Origin: Saprospiraceae bacterium UBA2365
Lineage (GTDB): Bacteria; Bacteroidota; Bacteroidia; Chitinophagales; Saprospiraceae
DNA length: 29,093 nt
NCBI GenBank assembly: GCA_002344345.1
Contig: DDTL01000055.1
Coordinates: forward strand, 1 to 29,093
Reading direction: 5' to 3'
Shown: positions 8,861 to 17,177 of the stretch, piece after piece
Layout: every line of letters begins with the position of its first letter
Position numbering within the stretch: position 1 is the first letter of the stretch
Notes under the pieces: generated by a model
The model's database searches: none
Told to the model about the DNA's origin: nothing
What the model saw: the letters and a program-made list of their open reading frames with translations, nothing else
Made by a program: the position numbers and the translations under genes

Positions 8861-11779
8861 TCAATAATTGAAAAGTTCATCTCTGTTGATCTTGATGACC
8901 GGGCCAAAAAGGCTTTCCAGTTTTTGAAAATCAATCAGGTTCTCGTTGCCTAAAATAATATATGTTTTTTTCTGATCCTTAATATATTTTTTATTGAAAC
9001 CTGCGACATCTTCCAGTGTCAGATTCGGAATTGTTTTAAACAATTGTATCCTGGGATCTTGTTTGTGACCCATTTTGATAGCAGCGAGGTAGTTCCATAT
9101 GATACTGATGTTCCGGATCCTTTGAGTACGGATATTTGAGATCAGTTGGTCCTTTGCCAGATTAAAAGAGGTCTCAGACATCGGCATTTCGTTAAAAAGC
9201 TCATTAAAAGCAGTAAATGCATCGATCACTTTATCATTTTGCGTGGCGATAAAACTGTTGTTGATATAGTTTTGATCCGGCCATTCCGGTGCTGAATAAC
9301 TGGATCTGGCAGTGTAGGCCAATCCTCTTTTTTCACGCATTTCCTGAAAAACGATGGCATTCATTCCTCCGCCAAAATACATATTGTACATGCTCACATT
9401 TGGCAACATGGTTATATCAAAGTTTTTTCCTTTGGTGATAGTTTGTAAATAACTTTGATTGGCGTCGTAATGTGAGAAAAACACTTTATTATCTGATGTT
9501 TCCTCAGGCTCGAAAAGTTTAATACGCTCAACTTTATTGAGTTTTTTGGGCGTTTTATGGTGTTTTTTCAGCAGGGAAGCCAATTCTTTGACACTTTGTG
9601 GTCCATAAAAAACCACCTGATGCAATTCAGACCAAAGAATTCGGATAGCGTTGATCATTTGCTCCGGTGTCAAAGCATCAATTTCCTCATCAGTTAAAGT
9701 GTACCTGCTGGGGTTATCCGGTCCGTAGGTTGCATAACTGACCAATGCGCCAAAAACGTTTTGTTGGTTGGCTTTGCTGTCATTTCTGGATTTTTTTACA
9801 GTTTCGATATATCTTTTCAGTCCTGCTTCGTCAGCTTTAGCCATCCAGACAAGTTCCTCAAACAATTTCATGGCAGCTTCCATATGATCGCTTAACCCGC
9901 TTAGATTGACCGAAGTTTCTTCGCTTCCAACGGACACATTAAAATTGCATGCCATTTTGTAGAATTCGTTAGCGATGTCCTCCGGTGAATATTTTTCAGT
10001 ACCAAGAAAATTAATAAAACCTGCAGCAAATGGCAAAATCTTATCATGATCGCTGCCTTTTTCCCACTCATAATTGAGGGAAAAAGTAGGATTCGTTTTG
10101 TTATGTACATAAAATATTTCGATTCCGTTTTTGGTTTTTGCACGGGTAAAATCCTTGTTAAAATCCATAAAAACGGGCTGGATCAACTCTGGTTGATCTT
10201 CTTTAACTTCTTTTACAAACGGTGATTCGTCATCCCTGTTGATAAATATCGGTGTGATCGCCGGTTTTTCAACCTGAGCTACATCAGGCTTGCCCTGCCT
10301 TTTATAGACAACAACGTAATTATCATCCTTGAAATGCTTATTGGCAAATGTGATGATATCTTCTTTGGTGACCTTTCCCAGATTGTCAATATAATTGATT
10401 ACATGTTCCATGGGTTGTCTGTTCATAAAAGCGCTGTTTAAAATTGACGCTCTGGATCTGAGGTTTTCAGCGTTACGCATTTCATTCAAACGAAGGTTGT
10501 TCAACGCTGCCTCCATAAGCCAATCAGGGAATTCCCCTTTCTTGAGAAGTTCCATTTGCTCCATCAACAGTGCTTTTACTTCATCCAGAGATTGATTTTT
10601 CTGGTTTCTTCCTGAAAGCGTAAAAACAGAATGATCCACCATTCCTCTTACACCAGCTCCTCCTGCAAGGATTTTTAAAGGCTTGTTGAGATTTTGGTCG
10701 ATCAGTCCGGATTTGCCATTGCTCAGGATCATCCGGATCATATTTAAAACCGGCATTTCAGGCGAATTAATACCTTCAAACCTCCATCCAAGGGTTATGT
10801 TTTCTGCCTGTAAACCAACAACTTCTTTAATAATTGGACCTTTTATCTTTTGATCGGTCCTTATTCGGGCAGGTACTTTTTCTTTGGGTTTCAGCTTTCC
10901 AAAATACTCGTCGATGATCAAAATGACTTCGTCCGGATCAAAATCTCCGGACATTACGACAGCCATATTGTTGGGTACATAATACTTATTGTAAAAGTTT
11001 TTAATATTGACCAAAGACGGGTTTTTCAAATGTTCTGCATCACCAAGTGTGGTTTGAGTTCCATAAGGATGCTCCGGAAAAAGGCCGGCATACAAGGCTT
11101 CACTCGCTTGTCTTCCATCATTCGTCAAAGACATGTTTTTCTCTTCGTAAACAGTCTCCAATTCTGTATGGAATAACCTCAAAACTGGATCAGAAAATCT
11201 TTCTGCCTGAATTTTAGCCCAATTTCTGACCTGGTTGGAAGGAATATTTTCAACATAGGAAGTATAATCGTTGGATGTAAATGCATTTGTCCCGGTTGAT
11301 CCGATCGCTTTCATCAAACGATCATATTCATTTGGAATGGCGAAAGTAGATGCGAGGTATGAAAGGCTGTCAATTTGCCTGTACATCGCTTTCCTGACTT
11401 CAGGATCCGTTTGTTGGCGGTAAATTTCAAACATAGCCTCAATCTGATCGAGCAATGGTTTTTCTTTTTCCCAGTCGGAGGTTCCAAAAGAAGAGGTTCC
11501 CTTAAACATCAGGTGTTCAAAATAATGAGCTAAGCCCGTGGTTTGTGCAGGATCATCCTTACTGCCTACCTGTACTGACACAAATGCCTGAATCCTTGGT
11601 TCTTCTGCATACGGTGAGAGATAGACCTTCAATCCATTGTCCAGGGTATAAACCCGTGTATTGTATGGATCATTGGGAAAAGATTGATAAGTATATTTTT
11701 TCTGGCTTAAAACCGTTCCCGGAATAAGGAACAAAAACGCCAAAAAAACATAAACCACCCTGTGGATCTTTGTCTTCAT
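8861..11779 (-). CDS. M16 family zinc peptidase, two-lobed, secreted
   Basis: A 972-residue insulinase/pitrilysin-type peptidase with a signal peptide (to about residue 25, VLSQ). The inverted zinc motif HYFEH is at residues 85-89, and the third ligand is in LETVYEEKN near residue 215. The second half (from about 530) repeats the M16 fold without the zinc motif and carries the typical GGGMNAIVFQEMREKRGLAYTARS substrate-cleft segment. It should degrade oligopeptides in the periplasm or at the surface. It has its own terminator. A clear paralogue is at 25129-28089, sharing long blocks such as HPYGTQT-LG and YYVPNNMAV. Confidence 0.93.
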   Translation of the reverse strand: MKTKIHRVVYVFLAFLFLIPGTVLSQKKYTYQSFPNDPYNTRVYTLDNGLKVYLSPYAEEPRIQAFVSVQVGSKDDPAQTTGLAHYFEHLMFKGTSSFGTSDWEKEKPLLDQIEAMFEIYRQQTDPEVRKAMYRQIDSLSYLASTFAIPNEYDRLMKAIGSTGTNAFTSNDYTSYVENIPSNQVRNWAKIQAERFSDPVLRLFHTELETVYEEKNMSLTNDGRQASEALYAGLFPEHPYGTQTTLGDAEHLKNPSLVNIKNFYNKYYVPNNMAVVMSGDFDPDEVILIIDEYFGKLKPKEKVPARIRTDQKIKGPIIKEVVGLQAENITLGWRFEGINSPEMPVLNMIRMILSNGKSGLIDQNLNKPLKILAGGAGVRGMVDHSVFTLSGRNQKNQSLDEVKALLMEQMELLKKGEFPDWLMEAALNNLRLNEMRNAENLRSRASILNSAFMNRQPMEHVINYIDNLGKVTKEDIITFANKHFKDDNYVVVYKRQGKPDVAQVEKPAITPIFINRDDESPFVKEVKEDQPELIQPVFMDFNKDFTRAKTKNGIEIFYVHNKTNPTFSLNYEWEKGSDHDKILPFAAGFINFLGTEKYSPEDIANEFYKMACNFNVSVGSEETSVNLSGLSDHMEAAMKLFEELVWMAKADEAGLKRYIETVKKSRNDSKANQQNVFGALVSYATYGPDNPSRYTLTDEEIDALTPEQMINAIRILWSELHQVVFYGPQSVKELASLLKKHHKTPKKLNKVERIKLFEPEETSDNKVFFSHYDANQSYLQTITKGKNFDITMLPNVSMYNMYFGGGMNAIVFQEMREKRGLAYTARSSYSAPEWPDQNYINNSFIATQNDKVIDAFTAFNELFNEMPMSETSFNLAKDQLISNIRTQRIRNISIIWNYLAAIKMGHKQDPRIQLFKTIPNLTLEDVAGFNKKYIKDQKKTYIILGNENLIDFQKLESLFGPVIKINRDELFNY

Positions 11780-11943
11780 AAAATGCTTTTAAATAGTTAG
11801 TTAATAATGATTCAGAAAAAGTTCAAAAACAGCTGCAATATAATAAAATACCCGAATATTCCTAAAAACAGCATGACCTTATAAACCAACCTGAAATAAA
11901 GAATGTTTATTGCAACAATCAAGAAAACCTGAAATGCATTTTT

Positions 11944-13209
11944 TCATTCTTCACTACCTGATGGTTCAGCTCCCGGCAATTCCAGCGCTCTAACATTCTC
12001 TACAGCATTGCCTGCAATTCCTTTGATCGAACCATACATGTCCGTAGTATTTATCAGCACTTTTTCAATTTGCTTTTCCCTTTGTTTCCAGATCTTTTGC
12101 ATGGCTCTCTTTTCGCTTTCCAGATCATCTTTCAGCTGAATAAATCCCTCAACGATGGCTTCTATCTGCATCCTAAAAGCTGAACTCGTCAGGTAATGAT
12201 ACAATAAATGCATTTTGTCGCCTTTGTTTTCCTGAGCAGCTGCCATCTGATGGATCTGGATAATGGTCTGCCTGAGTACACCGCTCAAACCCTTGAATTC
12301 CTCGTAATTGCATATCCATATTCCTTCTTTTTGCCCCATTCTCGGTAGATCCGATGGCATAACCTCCGTAACGATCACACCGATGTCTGCACCTTTATCC
12401 CTGATATCAGCTTTGAATTTTTCCAACCAGGCTTGTTGAAACTGCTTGGTCCGCTTGCTTTCATAATAGATGGTTCCACAATTTTGCTGAGTTCTGGTAT
12501 GCACGATCTGCAGGCAATCTCCACCCCGTTCTCCTTTCTTGATCTCCTGGATGGTATCCAGTGGGAAATTTGTGGCCAGCCATTCCTCAATGGCCAATTC
12601 CTGTACTTCTCCTTGAAACTGGCCTGATGCCTGGTCCTGTTTGCGTTTCATTTCTTCTGTCAACTTTTTCTGGTCTTCGAGCTGCTTTTCCAGTTCACGA
12701 AACTTCAGTTCGCTTCTTTCCGCTTCAAGTTTTTGAATTTTATCCCTTTCAAGGCTCAGTGTCTGGTTCAGTTTTTTTTCAGCTTCCAGTTCTGCCTGTG
12801 CTTTAGCTTCTTGTTTTTCTCTTTTAAGTCTTTCAATCTCAGCTTTTGCCTGGTTCAGTTCCCTGAGTTTTTCTGATTTTTCATTCAATTCCTTCTGCAA
12901 CAACCCGAGTTCAGCCGCTTGTTCTTCACTGATCTTTTTTCTGATTTCCTGTTGCATTATTTTGCGGTCTTCCTCGCGCTGTTTCTCAAGCCTTTCCTGA
13001 AATAAAGCATTCTCCCGCTTTTTTTTCTCTTCAAAAGCCTCTTTATCCCTCAGAAGTTGTTCCTGCTGAACATTGAACTTCATTTGCTCCTCATGTAGCA
13101 GAGAATCATATTTTTTTTTGATGCCGGCTTCCAGTTGATGCGCCAGAACATCCTGAACATCTATGGATGCTCCGCATTCCGGGCAAATGATCTTTGTCTG
13201 ATTTGTCAT
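11944..13209 (-). CDS. DUF2130 protein, coiled coil plus predicted PD-(D/E)xK-like domain
   Basis: A 421-residue protein. The start is ATG at 13209, preceded by AAAGGA at suitable spacing; a TTG ten codons upstream keeps the frame open but lacks support. The N-terminus has a single CPECG motif. Residues about 25-195 are a long Lys/Glu/Gln-rich coiled coil. Then comes a DUF2130 domain: EEWLATNFP, GGDCLQIV near 229 and YYESKRTKQFQ near 249. This E...D...ExK order looks like a PD-(D/E)xK nuclease core, so RmuC-like DNA processing is plausible but is my inference. It is the last gene of the run M1 peptidase, YjjX-type NTPase, DUF2130. Confidence 0.85.
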   Translation of the reverse strand: MTNQTKIICPECGASIDVQDVLAHQLEAGIKKKYDSLLHEEQMKFNVQQEQLLRDKEAFEEKKKRENALFQERLEKQREEDRKIMQQEIRKKISEEQAAELGLLQKELNEKSEKLRELNQAKAEIERLKREKQEAKAQAELEAEKKLNQTLSLERDKIQKLEAERSELKFRELEKQLEDQKKLTEEMKRKQDQASGQFQGEVQELAIEEWLATNFPLDTIQEIKKGERGGDCLQIVHTRTQQNCGTIYYESKRTKQFQQAWLEKFKADIRDKGADIGVIVTEVMPSDLPRMGQKEGIWICNYEEFKGLSGVLRQTIIQIHQMAAAQENKGDKMHLLYHYLTSSAFRMQIEAIVEGFIQLKDDLESEKRAMQKIWKQREKQIEKVLINTTDMYGSIKGIAGNAVENVRALELPGAEPSGSEE

Positions 13210-13247
13210 ATCAATCCTTTTGGGTTTGTTCAGGGTCAAAATTAAAA

Positions 13248-13790
13248 CTATTTTGGAGAAAACAAGTCCGGCTTTAAAAATGGTATCAGTGCCAGAATCA
13301 CCGCATGGACATAGTAATCTTTTCTAATAATGATCTGATTTGTTAAAGCGCCTACAGCCCCGATATCCTGCTTGGAATTGTGTAATTCAAAAATCTGATC
13401 CGTGGCGTGGCCAAGTTCGATACCTTGTTCTAACAGCATTTTCACCCTGGAGGGCAATGGAAAATGACCTGTTTGAGATTTGCTGAGATACCCGTCCGAA
13501 TTCCGGATCACAATCCATGCAAATGCAAATAATTCATCTTCATGTACAGCCACTCCTCCTTCGATCCCGGCATAAAATGCAGCGGATGGTTGAGTTCTCA
13601 CTAACTGTTCTACCCTGTTTTTTGCTCCCTCCAAGGTTTCCTCCATTCCAAAAGGCTGTTCAGAAACACCTGACGAAACTTCCACTGATAAAAAATCATA
13701 TCCGTTATCTGGAAAAACCTTACGAAATCCTTCCCGAATGGCTTCGATCTTTACCGGGTTTTTGGAAGCGACCAAAACAGTTTTCTGCAT
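13248..13790 (-). CDS. yjjX: Inosine/xanthosine triphosphatase (YjjX family)
   Basis: A 180-residue cytoplasmic protein of the YjjX/ITPase-like NTPase family. The opening VLVASKNPVKIEAI is the nucleotide-site signature; GVSEQPFGMEETLEGAKNR, GIEGGV and a central FAWIVI core follow, with DIGAVGALTN near the end. It is expected to hydrolyse ITP and XTP, removing damaged purine nucleotides. Length fits the family (about 170-180). It starts 8 bases after the M1 peptidase stop and lies 38 bases before the DUF2130 start, so it is almost certainly in one transcript with both. Confidence 0.88.
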   Translation of the reverse strand: MQKTVLVASKNPVKIEAIREGFRKVFPDNGYDFLSVEVSSGVSEQPFGMEETLEGAKNRVEQLVRTQPSAAFYAGIEGGVAVHEDELFAFAWIVIRNSDGYLSKSQTGHFPLPSRVKMLLEQGIELGHATDQIFELHNSKQDIGAVGALTNQIIIRKDYYVHAVILALIPFLKPDLFSPK

Positions 13791-13798
13791 ATTAAAGT

Positions 13799-15733
13799 CT
13801 AATTAACCAATATTTTTTGGGAATGCATTCCTTGTGAAGTCATCAGTTTCAGCATATAAGTTCCGGAAGGTAAATCCAACAAACTGATTTCCATCCTGGT
13901 TTTATCATTTCCAAACTGATTTTGCCGGAACACTAATCTGCCGGATGTATCGTATAGTCTGACTTCTTCCTGTTCAATATCAACCGGGCTTTCTATCCGG
14001 ATGTAATCACTCGCAGGGTTAGGATAGACTCGCAAATTTGCCCGTAATGCTTCAAAGGTACCTGTGGTCACCTGACTATTCGCGCAGATCCATTTATCAG
14101 GATCAAAAATTGCCTGCTGAACATCAAAGCCAACATCAATGTTAAAATATTGCCCGGAATATGCAGGATCGAGTACCAACAAGGTATCTTTTCCATTGCC
14201 CTGCAAATAAATTGGAACCGGTATATTGAAAAATTCAACCGATGGATCAGATTGGAATTGATTGAGGACAATATCTGTTTTACCATCCTTTTGAGACCAG
14301 ACTAACTGATATGTGGGAAAACCCTTTCCATACAACCAGTCATTAAAAAATTCATCGAGATCCATACCACTTGCCTGTTCAAGGTGTTTTTGCAGATCCT
14401 TGGTCCTGGCATACCCATAAATCAATTCCGGATCTGAAATATAATTCAATACACCGGTAAAGAAAGCATCATCTCCCATTTTCCAACGCAACATATGCAA
14501 CAGATAGGAGCCTTTGGAATAAGATAAATTCCCGCTGAAAATGCGGTTTACACTGGTAGTATCATCCACATAGACTGAGCCTGAAGGACTTCCCAATGCC
14601 CTGCTTAAATTAGTGTTTTTCCAATTGTTCCATTTGAAAGGATTGACGCCAAAATCATAGGTCAACCCTTCCAGATAAGTTGCAAAGCCTTCGTTGAGCC
14701 AGATATCTGCCCACGAACCACAAGTGATCTTATCTCCAAACCATTGGTGTGCCAATTCATGAGAGATCAGCAATTCACTGAATCCACCCATAAAACTCAT
14801 GGTCGAGTGTTCCATTCCTCCTCCCCAGCCAAAATTACAGTGACCATATTTCTCCCGTACATACGGATATTCGCCGAAAAGTGTTCTGTAAAACTGCAGG
14901 ACGGGAACGGTATATGGAGTTCTGCCAACAGCATACTCCAGGTTGCAAGGATAGATATAGTTTAAAATTTCAAGGCTGTCCTGATTTTCCAATGGTACCC
15001 AGTCAGAATACACCTCATACTCAGACACTGCAAAGGCTGCCAGATAGGCCGGTATCGGATATCTGTGTTTCCAGTTATATATTTTTTTATTGCCCTCCCC
15101 GCGCTCGCTGATCAAAAGTCCATTGGAAGCAGCTCTGTATCTGGAAGGTGTGGTGATCACCACCTGCAGGGAGTCATATTTGTCATTCAATGTGTGCTTG
15201 CATGGCCACCAATGCTTTGATCCATAGGGTTCAGACAGCGTCCACATGGATGGAATGGCGTCGTCACCGCACTGCAATGCCGTTGCAAAGGAACCAAAAC
15301 CCGAAGATCCCGGTTGGCCGAAATAATTGATCTCCACGGAATCCAGAATACCTGTGGTAAGTTCAACAGGAAACTCTATTTTCAATTCATCATTGCTTGT
15401 TTTATCCCATTCAACGGGATTTCCCCTGTATTTTACGGATTCCACTTCCAGTTGTGTGGTAAAATCAAAATAAATGGTTTTCAAAGCGGTGTTGATCGGT
15501 TTGAAATATGTGGTCGCCTTGCCGTTGAGGTAATAAACGGCAGGATCCACCTGCAATTCAAGCCGGCAAAAGACCACGTCGTAATTGCCCGTATTATGAC
15601 TCTGAGTATTTCTGGTGCTCAGGATGAATTGTTCCCTTGGGGAGTCTTTGAAAAAATCCTTTTCAAAATTGACTTGTCCGATGACCTGGACAGAGATCAA
15701 TAACAGGAAAAATAATCGTACTATGAATTTCAT
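13799..15733 (-). CDS. M1 family aminopeptidase with type IX secretion sorting domain
   Basis: A 644-residue secreted zinc aminopeptidase. The signal peptide ends near residue 19 (VIGQ). The exopeptidase motif GGGMEHSTM precedes HELAH at 325-329, and the third ligand is Glu348 in WLNEGFATYLE (HExxH-x18-E). The Tyr-bearing SYSKGSYLLHML follows. The C-terminal region from about 565 (LRVYPNPASDYIRIES ... GTYMLKL ... QKILVN) is a type A type IX secretion sorting domain, so the protein is exported across the outer membrane and probably anchored at the surface. It is shorter than classical M1 enzymes, lacking the large C-terminal helical domain. First gene of the run with yjjX and DUF2130. Confidence 0.93.
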   Translation of the reverse strand: MKFIVRLFFLLLISVQVIGQVNFEKDFFKDSPREQFILSTRNTQSHNTGNYDVVFCRLELQVDPAVYYLNGKATTYFKPINTALKTIYFDFTTQLEVESVKYRGNPVEWDKTSNDELKIEFPVELTTGILDSVEINYFGQPGSSGFGSFATALQCGDDAIPSMWTLSEPYGSKHWWPCKHTLNDKYDSLQVVITTPSRYRAASNGLLISERGEGNKKIYNWKHRYPIPAYLAAFAVSEYEVYSDWVPLENQDSLEILNYIYPCNLEYAVGRTPYTVPVLQFYRTLFGEYPYVREKYGHCNFGWGGGMEHSTMSFMGGFSELLISHELAHQWFGDKITCGSWADIWLNEGFATYLEGLTYDFGVNPFKWNNWKNTNLSRALGSPSGSVYVDDTTSVNRIFSGNLSYSKGSYLLHMLRWKMGDDAFFTGVLNYISDPELIYGYARTKDLQKHLEQASGMDLDEFFNDWLYGKGFPTYQLVWSQKDGKTDIVLNQFQSDPSVEFFNIPVPIYLQGNGKDTLLVLDPAYSGQYFNIDVGFDVQQAIFDPDKWICANSQVTTGTFEALRANLRVYPNPASDYIRIESPVDIEQEEVRLYDTSGRLVFRQNQFGNDKTRMEISLLDLPSGTYMLKLMTSQGMHSQKILVN

Positions 15734-16085
15734 ATTGGTGGTTGTTAGTTCAGGCTAAAACAGCTGAATAATTAAAAACGCTCAAAGAGACACGAATATA
15801 TGGAATTATTGACAATTATTTGTTTTTAAACAAAAGTTAGTCTGTTCCGATAAGTTCATTTTTTTGTATACCATTCGTTTTTCACTCTTGTCTACAATTT
15901 CACAAATCTACAAAAGACCAAACATAAACATTTAATTATCTTTAACTTATACCATTCTTTGCTTAATCCTGCATATTTAATAAATGAAAAAAATCTCTTG
16001 AAGAAGAATGATTTTCAGACGGTTACAGCCAATAGAAATTGATGATTCTTCGTGTTAATTTATAACTTTGTAATAAAAAATTCAA
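15734..16085. other. Divergent intergenic region
   Basis: 352 AT-rich bases between the M1 gene (leftward) and the decayed antitoxin (rightward). It holds a small palindrome (TTTGTTTTTAAACAAA near 15810-15825) and the rightward promoter at 16039-16070. No gene seen. I found no good leftward TTG/TAnnTTTG pair for the M1 gene. Confidence 0.5.
16039..16070 (+). promoter_or_regulatory. Bacteroidota-type promoter upstream of the decayed toxin-antitoxin pair
   Basis: TTG at 16039-16041, 21 bases, TAACTTTG at 16063-16070. The ATG of the antitoxin remnant follows 16 bases later. The promoter is intact although the genes are broken. Confidence 0.6.
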
Positions 16086-16313
16086 ATGGGACAAGACACA
16101 ATAAAACTTGAATTAATTGCATGACTGACAAAACTGAAGGACCCGGAAACGCTTCAATTTCTGAAAATTGTCAAAGACTCACGAACCGAAAAACTAGATT
16201 GGTGGAACGACCTGACAGAACAGCAGAGACTGGGTATTCAAAGAGGTTTAAATGTTATTAATGATGGAAGAATTGTTTCTCACATCGATGTAATGAAAAA
16301 ATATGGGTTATAA
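16086..16313 (+). pseudogene. Broken antitoxin of a RelE/ParE-type pair
   Basis: Reading from ATG 16086 gives 75 residues plus a stop if the in-frame TGA at 16122-16124 (codon 13) is read through: ELIA*LTKLKDPETLQFLK, then DWWNDLTEQQRLGIQRGLN, VINDGRIVSHIDVMKKYGL. This is the familiar small Bacteroidota antitoxin pattern (WW-LT--Q---I--GL--I--G---H--V). The stop sits where a Trp would fit, so a TGG to TGA change is likely. The end overlaps the toxin remnant by 11 bases, the normal arrangement of such pairs. A downstream restart is possible but no good site is seen. Confidence 0.7.
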
Positions 16314-16521
16314 AATCTTTTGGACTGAGGAAGCTGTAGGTGATCCCGATGAAATAATTGAACATTTACATTCAAAATGACCTGATAAGAAGTTGATAGA
16401 TTTAAAGCCAAATAAACTCTGATCATTGTAAACTCAAAACTATTTTCTTTTCCTGGTCAATGAAATGCGGAATGTCAAACTGACAAGATTTGTGAGATCA
16501 AAAAAAACGATATATTTGTAA
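16303..16521 (+). pseudogene. Broken RelE/ParE-family toxin
   Basis: One frame from ATG 16303 gives MGYKIFWTEEAVGDPDEIIEH, then LHSK*PDKKLIDLKPNKL, *SL*TQNYFLFLVNEMRNVK and LTRFVRSKKTIYL. It is interrupted by TGA at 16378 and 16420 and TAA at 16429, but the whole frame follows the ParE/RelE layout: N-terminal strand, helix with DEIIEHL, a PDKK helix, then NVKLTRF and KTIYL strands. The first stop falls where a Trp is common. The first 25 residues alone would not make a toxin. The frame ends one base before the hicB start codon. Confidence 0.7.
16489..16518 (+). promoter_or_regulatory. Possible hicBA promoter inside the toxin remnant
   Basis: TTTG at 16489-16492, 18 bases, TATATTTG at 16511-16518. 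The -7 box ends only 4 bases before the hicB ATG, so any transcript would be leaderless or nearly so. Confidence 0.45.
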
Positions 16522-16522
16522 A

Positions 16523-16747
16523 ATGAATAGGAAATTAGAATTAACTGCAGTCATAGAGAAGGAAGATGATATGTATATCTCACTTTGTCCCGAATTGGAT
16601 ATTGCAAGCCAGGGTGAAACTTTGGAAGATGCAAAATCAAATCTAATTGAAGCCCTTGAGTTATTCTTTGAATCGGCTTCTGAAAGTGAAATTAAAAAAC
16701 GGCTTCAAAACGATCTTCAAATCACAACAGTGACAGTTAACGTATAA
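16523..16747 (+). CDS. hicB: HicB family antitoxin
   Basis: A 74-residue protein with the HicB partial RNase H-like fold: LTAVIEKEDDMYISLCPELDIASQGETLEDAKSNLIEALELFFE. The CPELDIASQGET stretch and the following AxxNLxEALELFFE helix are diagnostic. It would bind and neutralise the adjacent HicA ribonuclease. No C-terminal DNA-binding domain is visible; the protein ends after a short basic strand (TTVTVNV). It is followed 6 bases later by hicA, giving the antitoxin-first order common in Bacteroidota. Confidence 0.88.
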   Translation: MNRKLELTAVIEKEDDMYISLCPELDIASQGETLEDAKSNLIEALELFFESASESEIKKRLQNDLQITTVTVNV

Positions 16748-16753
16748 AACAAC

Positions 16754-16975
16754 ATGAAGAAGCTTTCGGGCAAAGAAGTTTGCATTATACTTTCGAAGTA
16801 CGGATTTGTAAAAGTTAGACAAAAGGGGAGCCATATAATCATGCAAAAAGCAATATTGGAATCAACAATTACAGTACCAGTACCCTTGCATAAAGAAATA
16901 AAAATCGGGACCCTTCATTCTATAATCAGACAATCGGGACTTACAAAACTGGATTTTGAACAAGACCTCACATAA
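16754..16975 (+). CDS. hicA: HicA family mRNA interferase toxin
   Basis: A 73-residue protein with the double-stranded RNA-binding-like HicA fold: KKLSGKEVCIILSKYGF, then VRQKGSHIIM with the catalytic His at residue 27, then TVPVPLHKEIKIGTLHSIIRQSGL. HicA cleaves mRNA during translational stress and is held inactive by HicB. All key parts look intact, so the pair should be functional, unlike the broken pair just upstream. Confidence 0.9.
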   Translation: MKKLSGKEVCIILSKYGFVKVRQKGSHIIMQKAILESTITVPVPLHKEIKIGTLHSIIRQSGLTKLDFEQDLT

Positions 16976-17177
16976 CAATGCATTGGACGAACAAACCCCC
17001 TATCGATCATTCGTCTCCTGTGCTTACCACATTAATTACAAAGTTAAAAATGATACTATCTGTAGGGTTCATATTTTCGTTAACTAAAATTCACTTGATC
17101 GTCTAAAATGATAAGCACCTTGCAAGAATGTCTAAGCAGAAAGCTCAAAAATGTTTAATTTTGTAAAAATACTTTGC

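Noticed and set aside
13210..13239. Ten-codon upstream extension of the DUF2130 gene from a TTG
   Set aside because: The ATG at 13209 has a good AAAGGA site in front, and the extension contains that site.
16086..16521. TGA read as Trp (alternative genetic code) to explain the broken toxin-antitoxin genes
   Set aside because: Other genes here end naturally at TGA (5384-5386 and 28087-28089), and the toxin also contains a TAA, so ordinary decay explains it.
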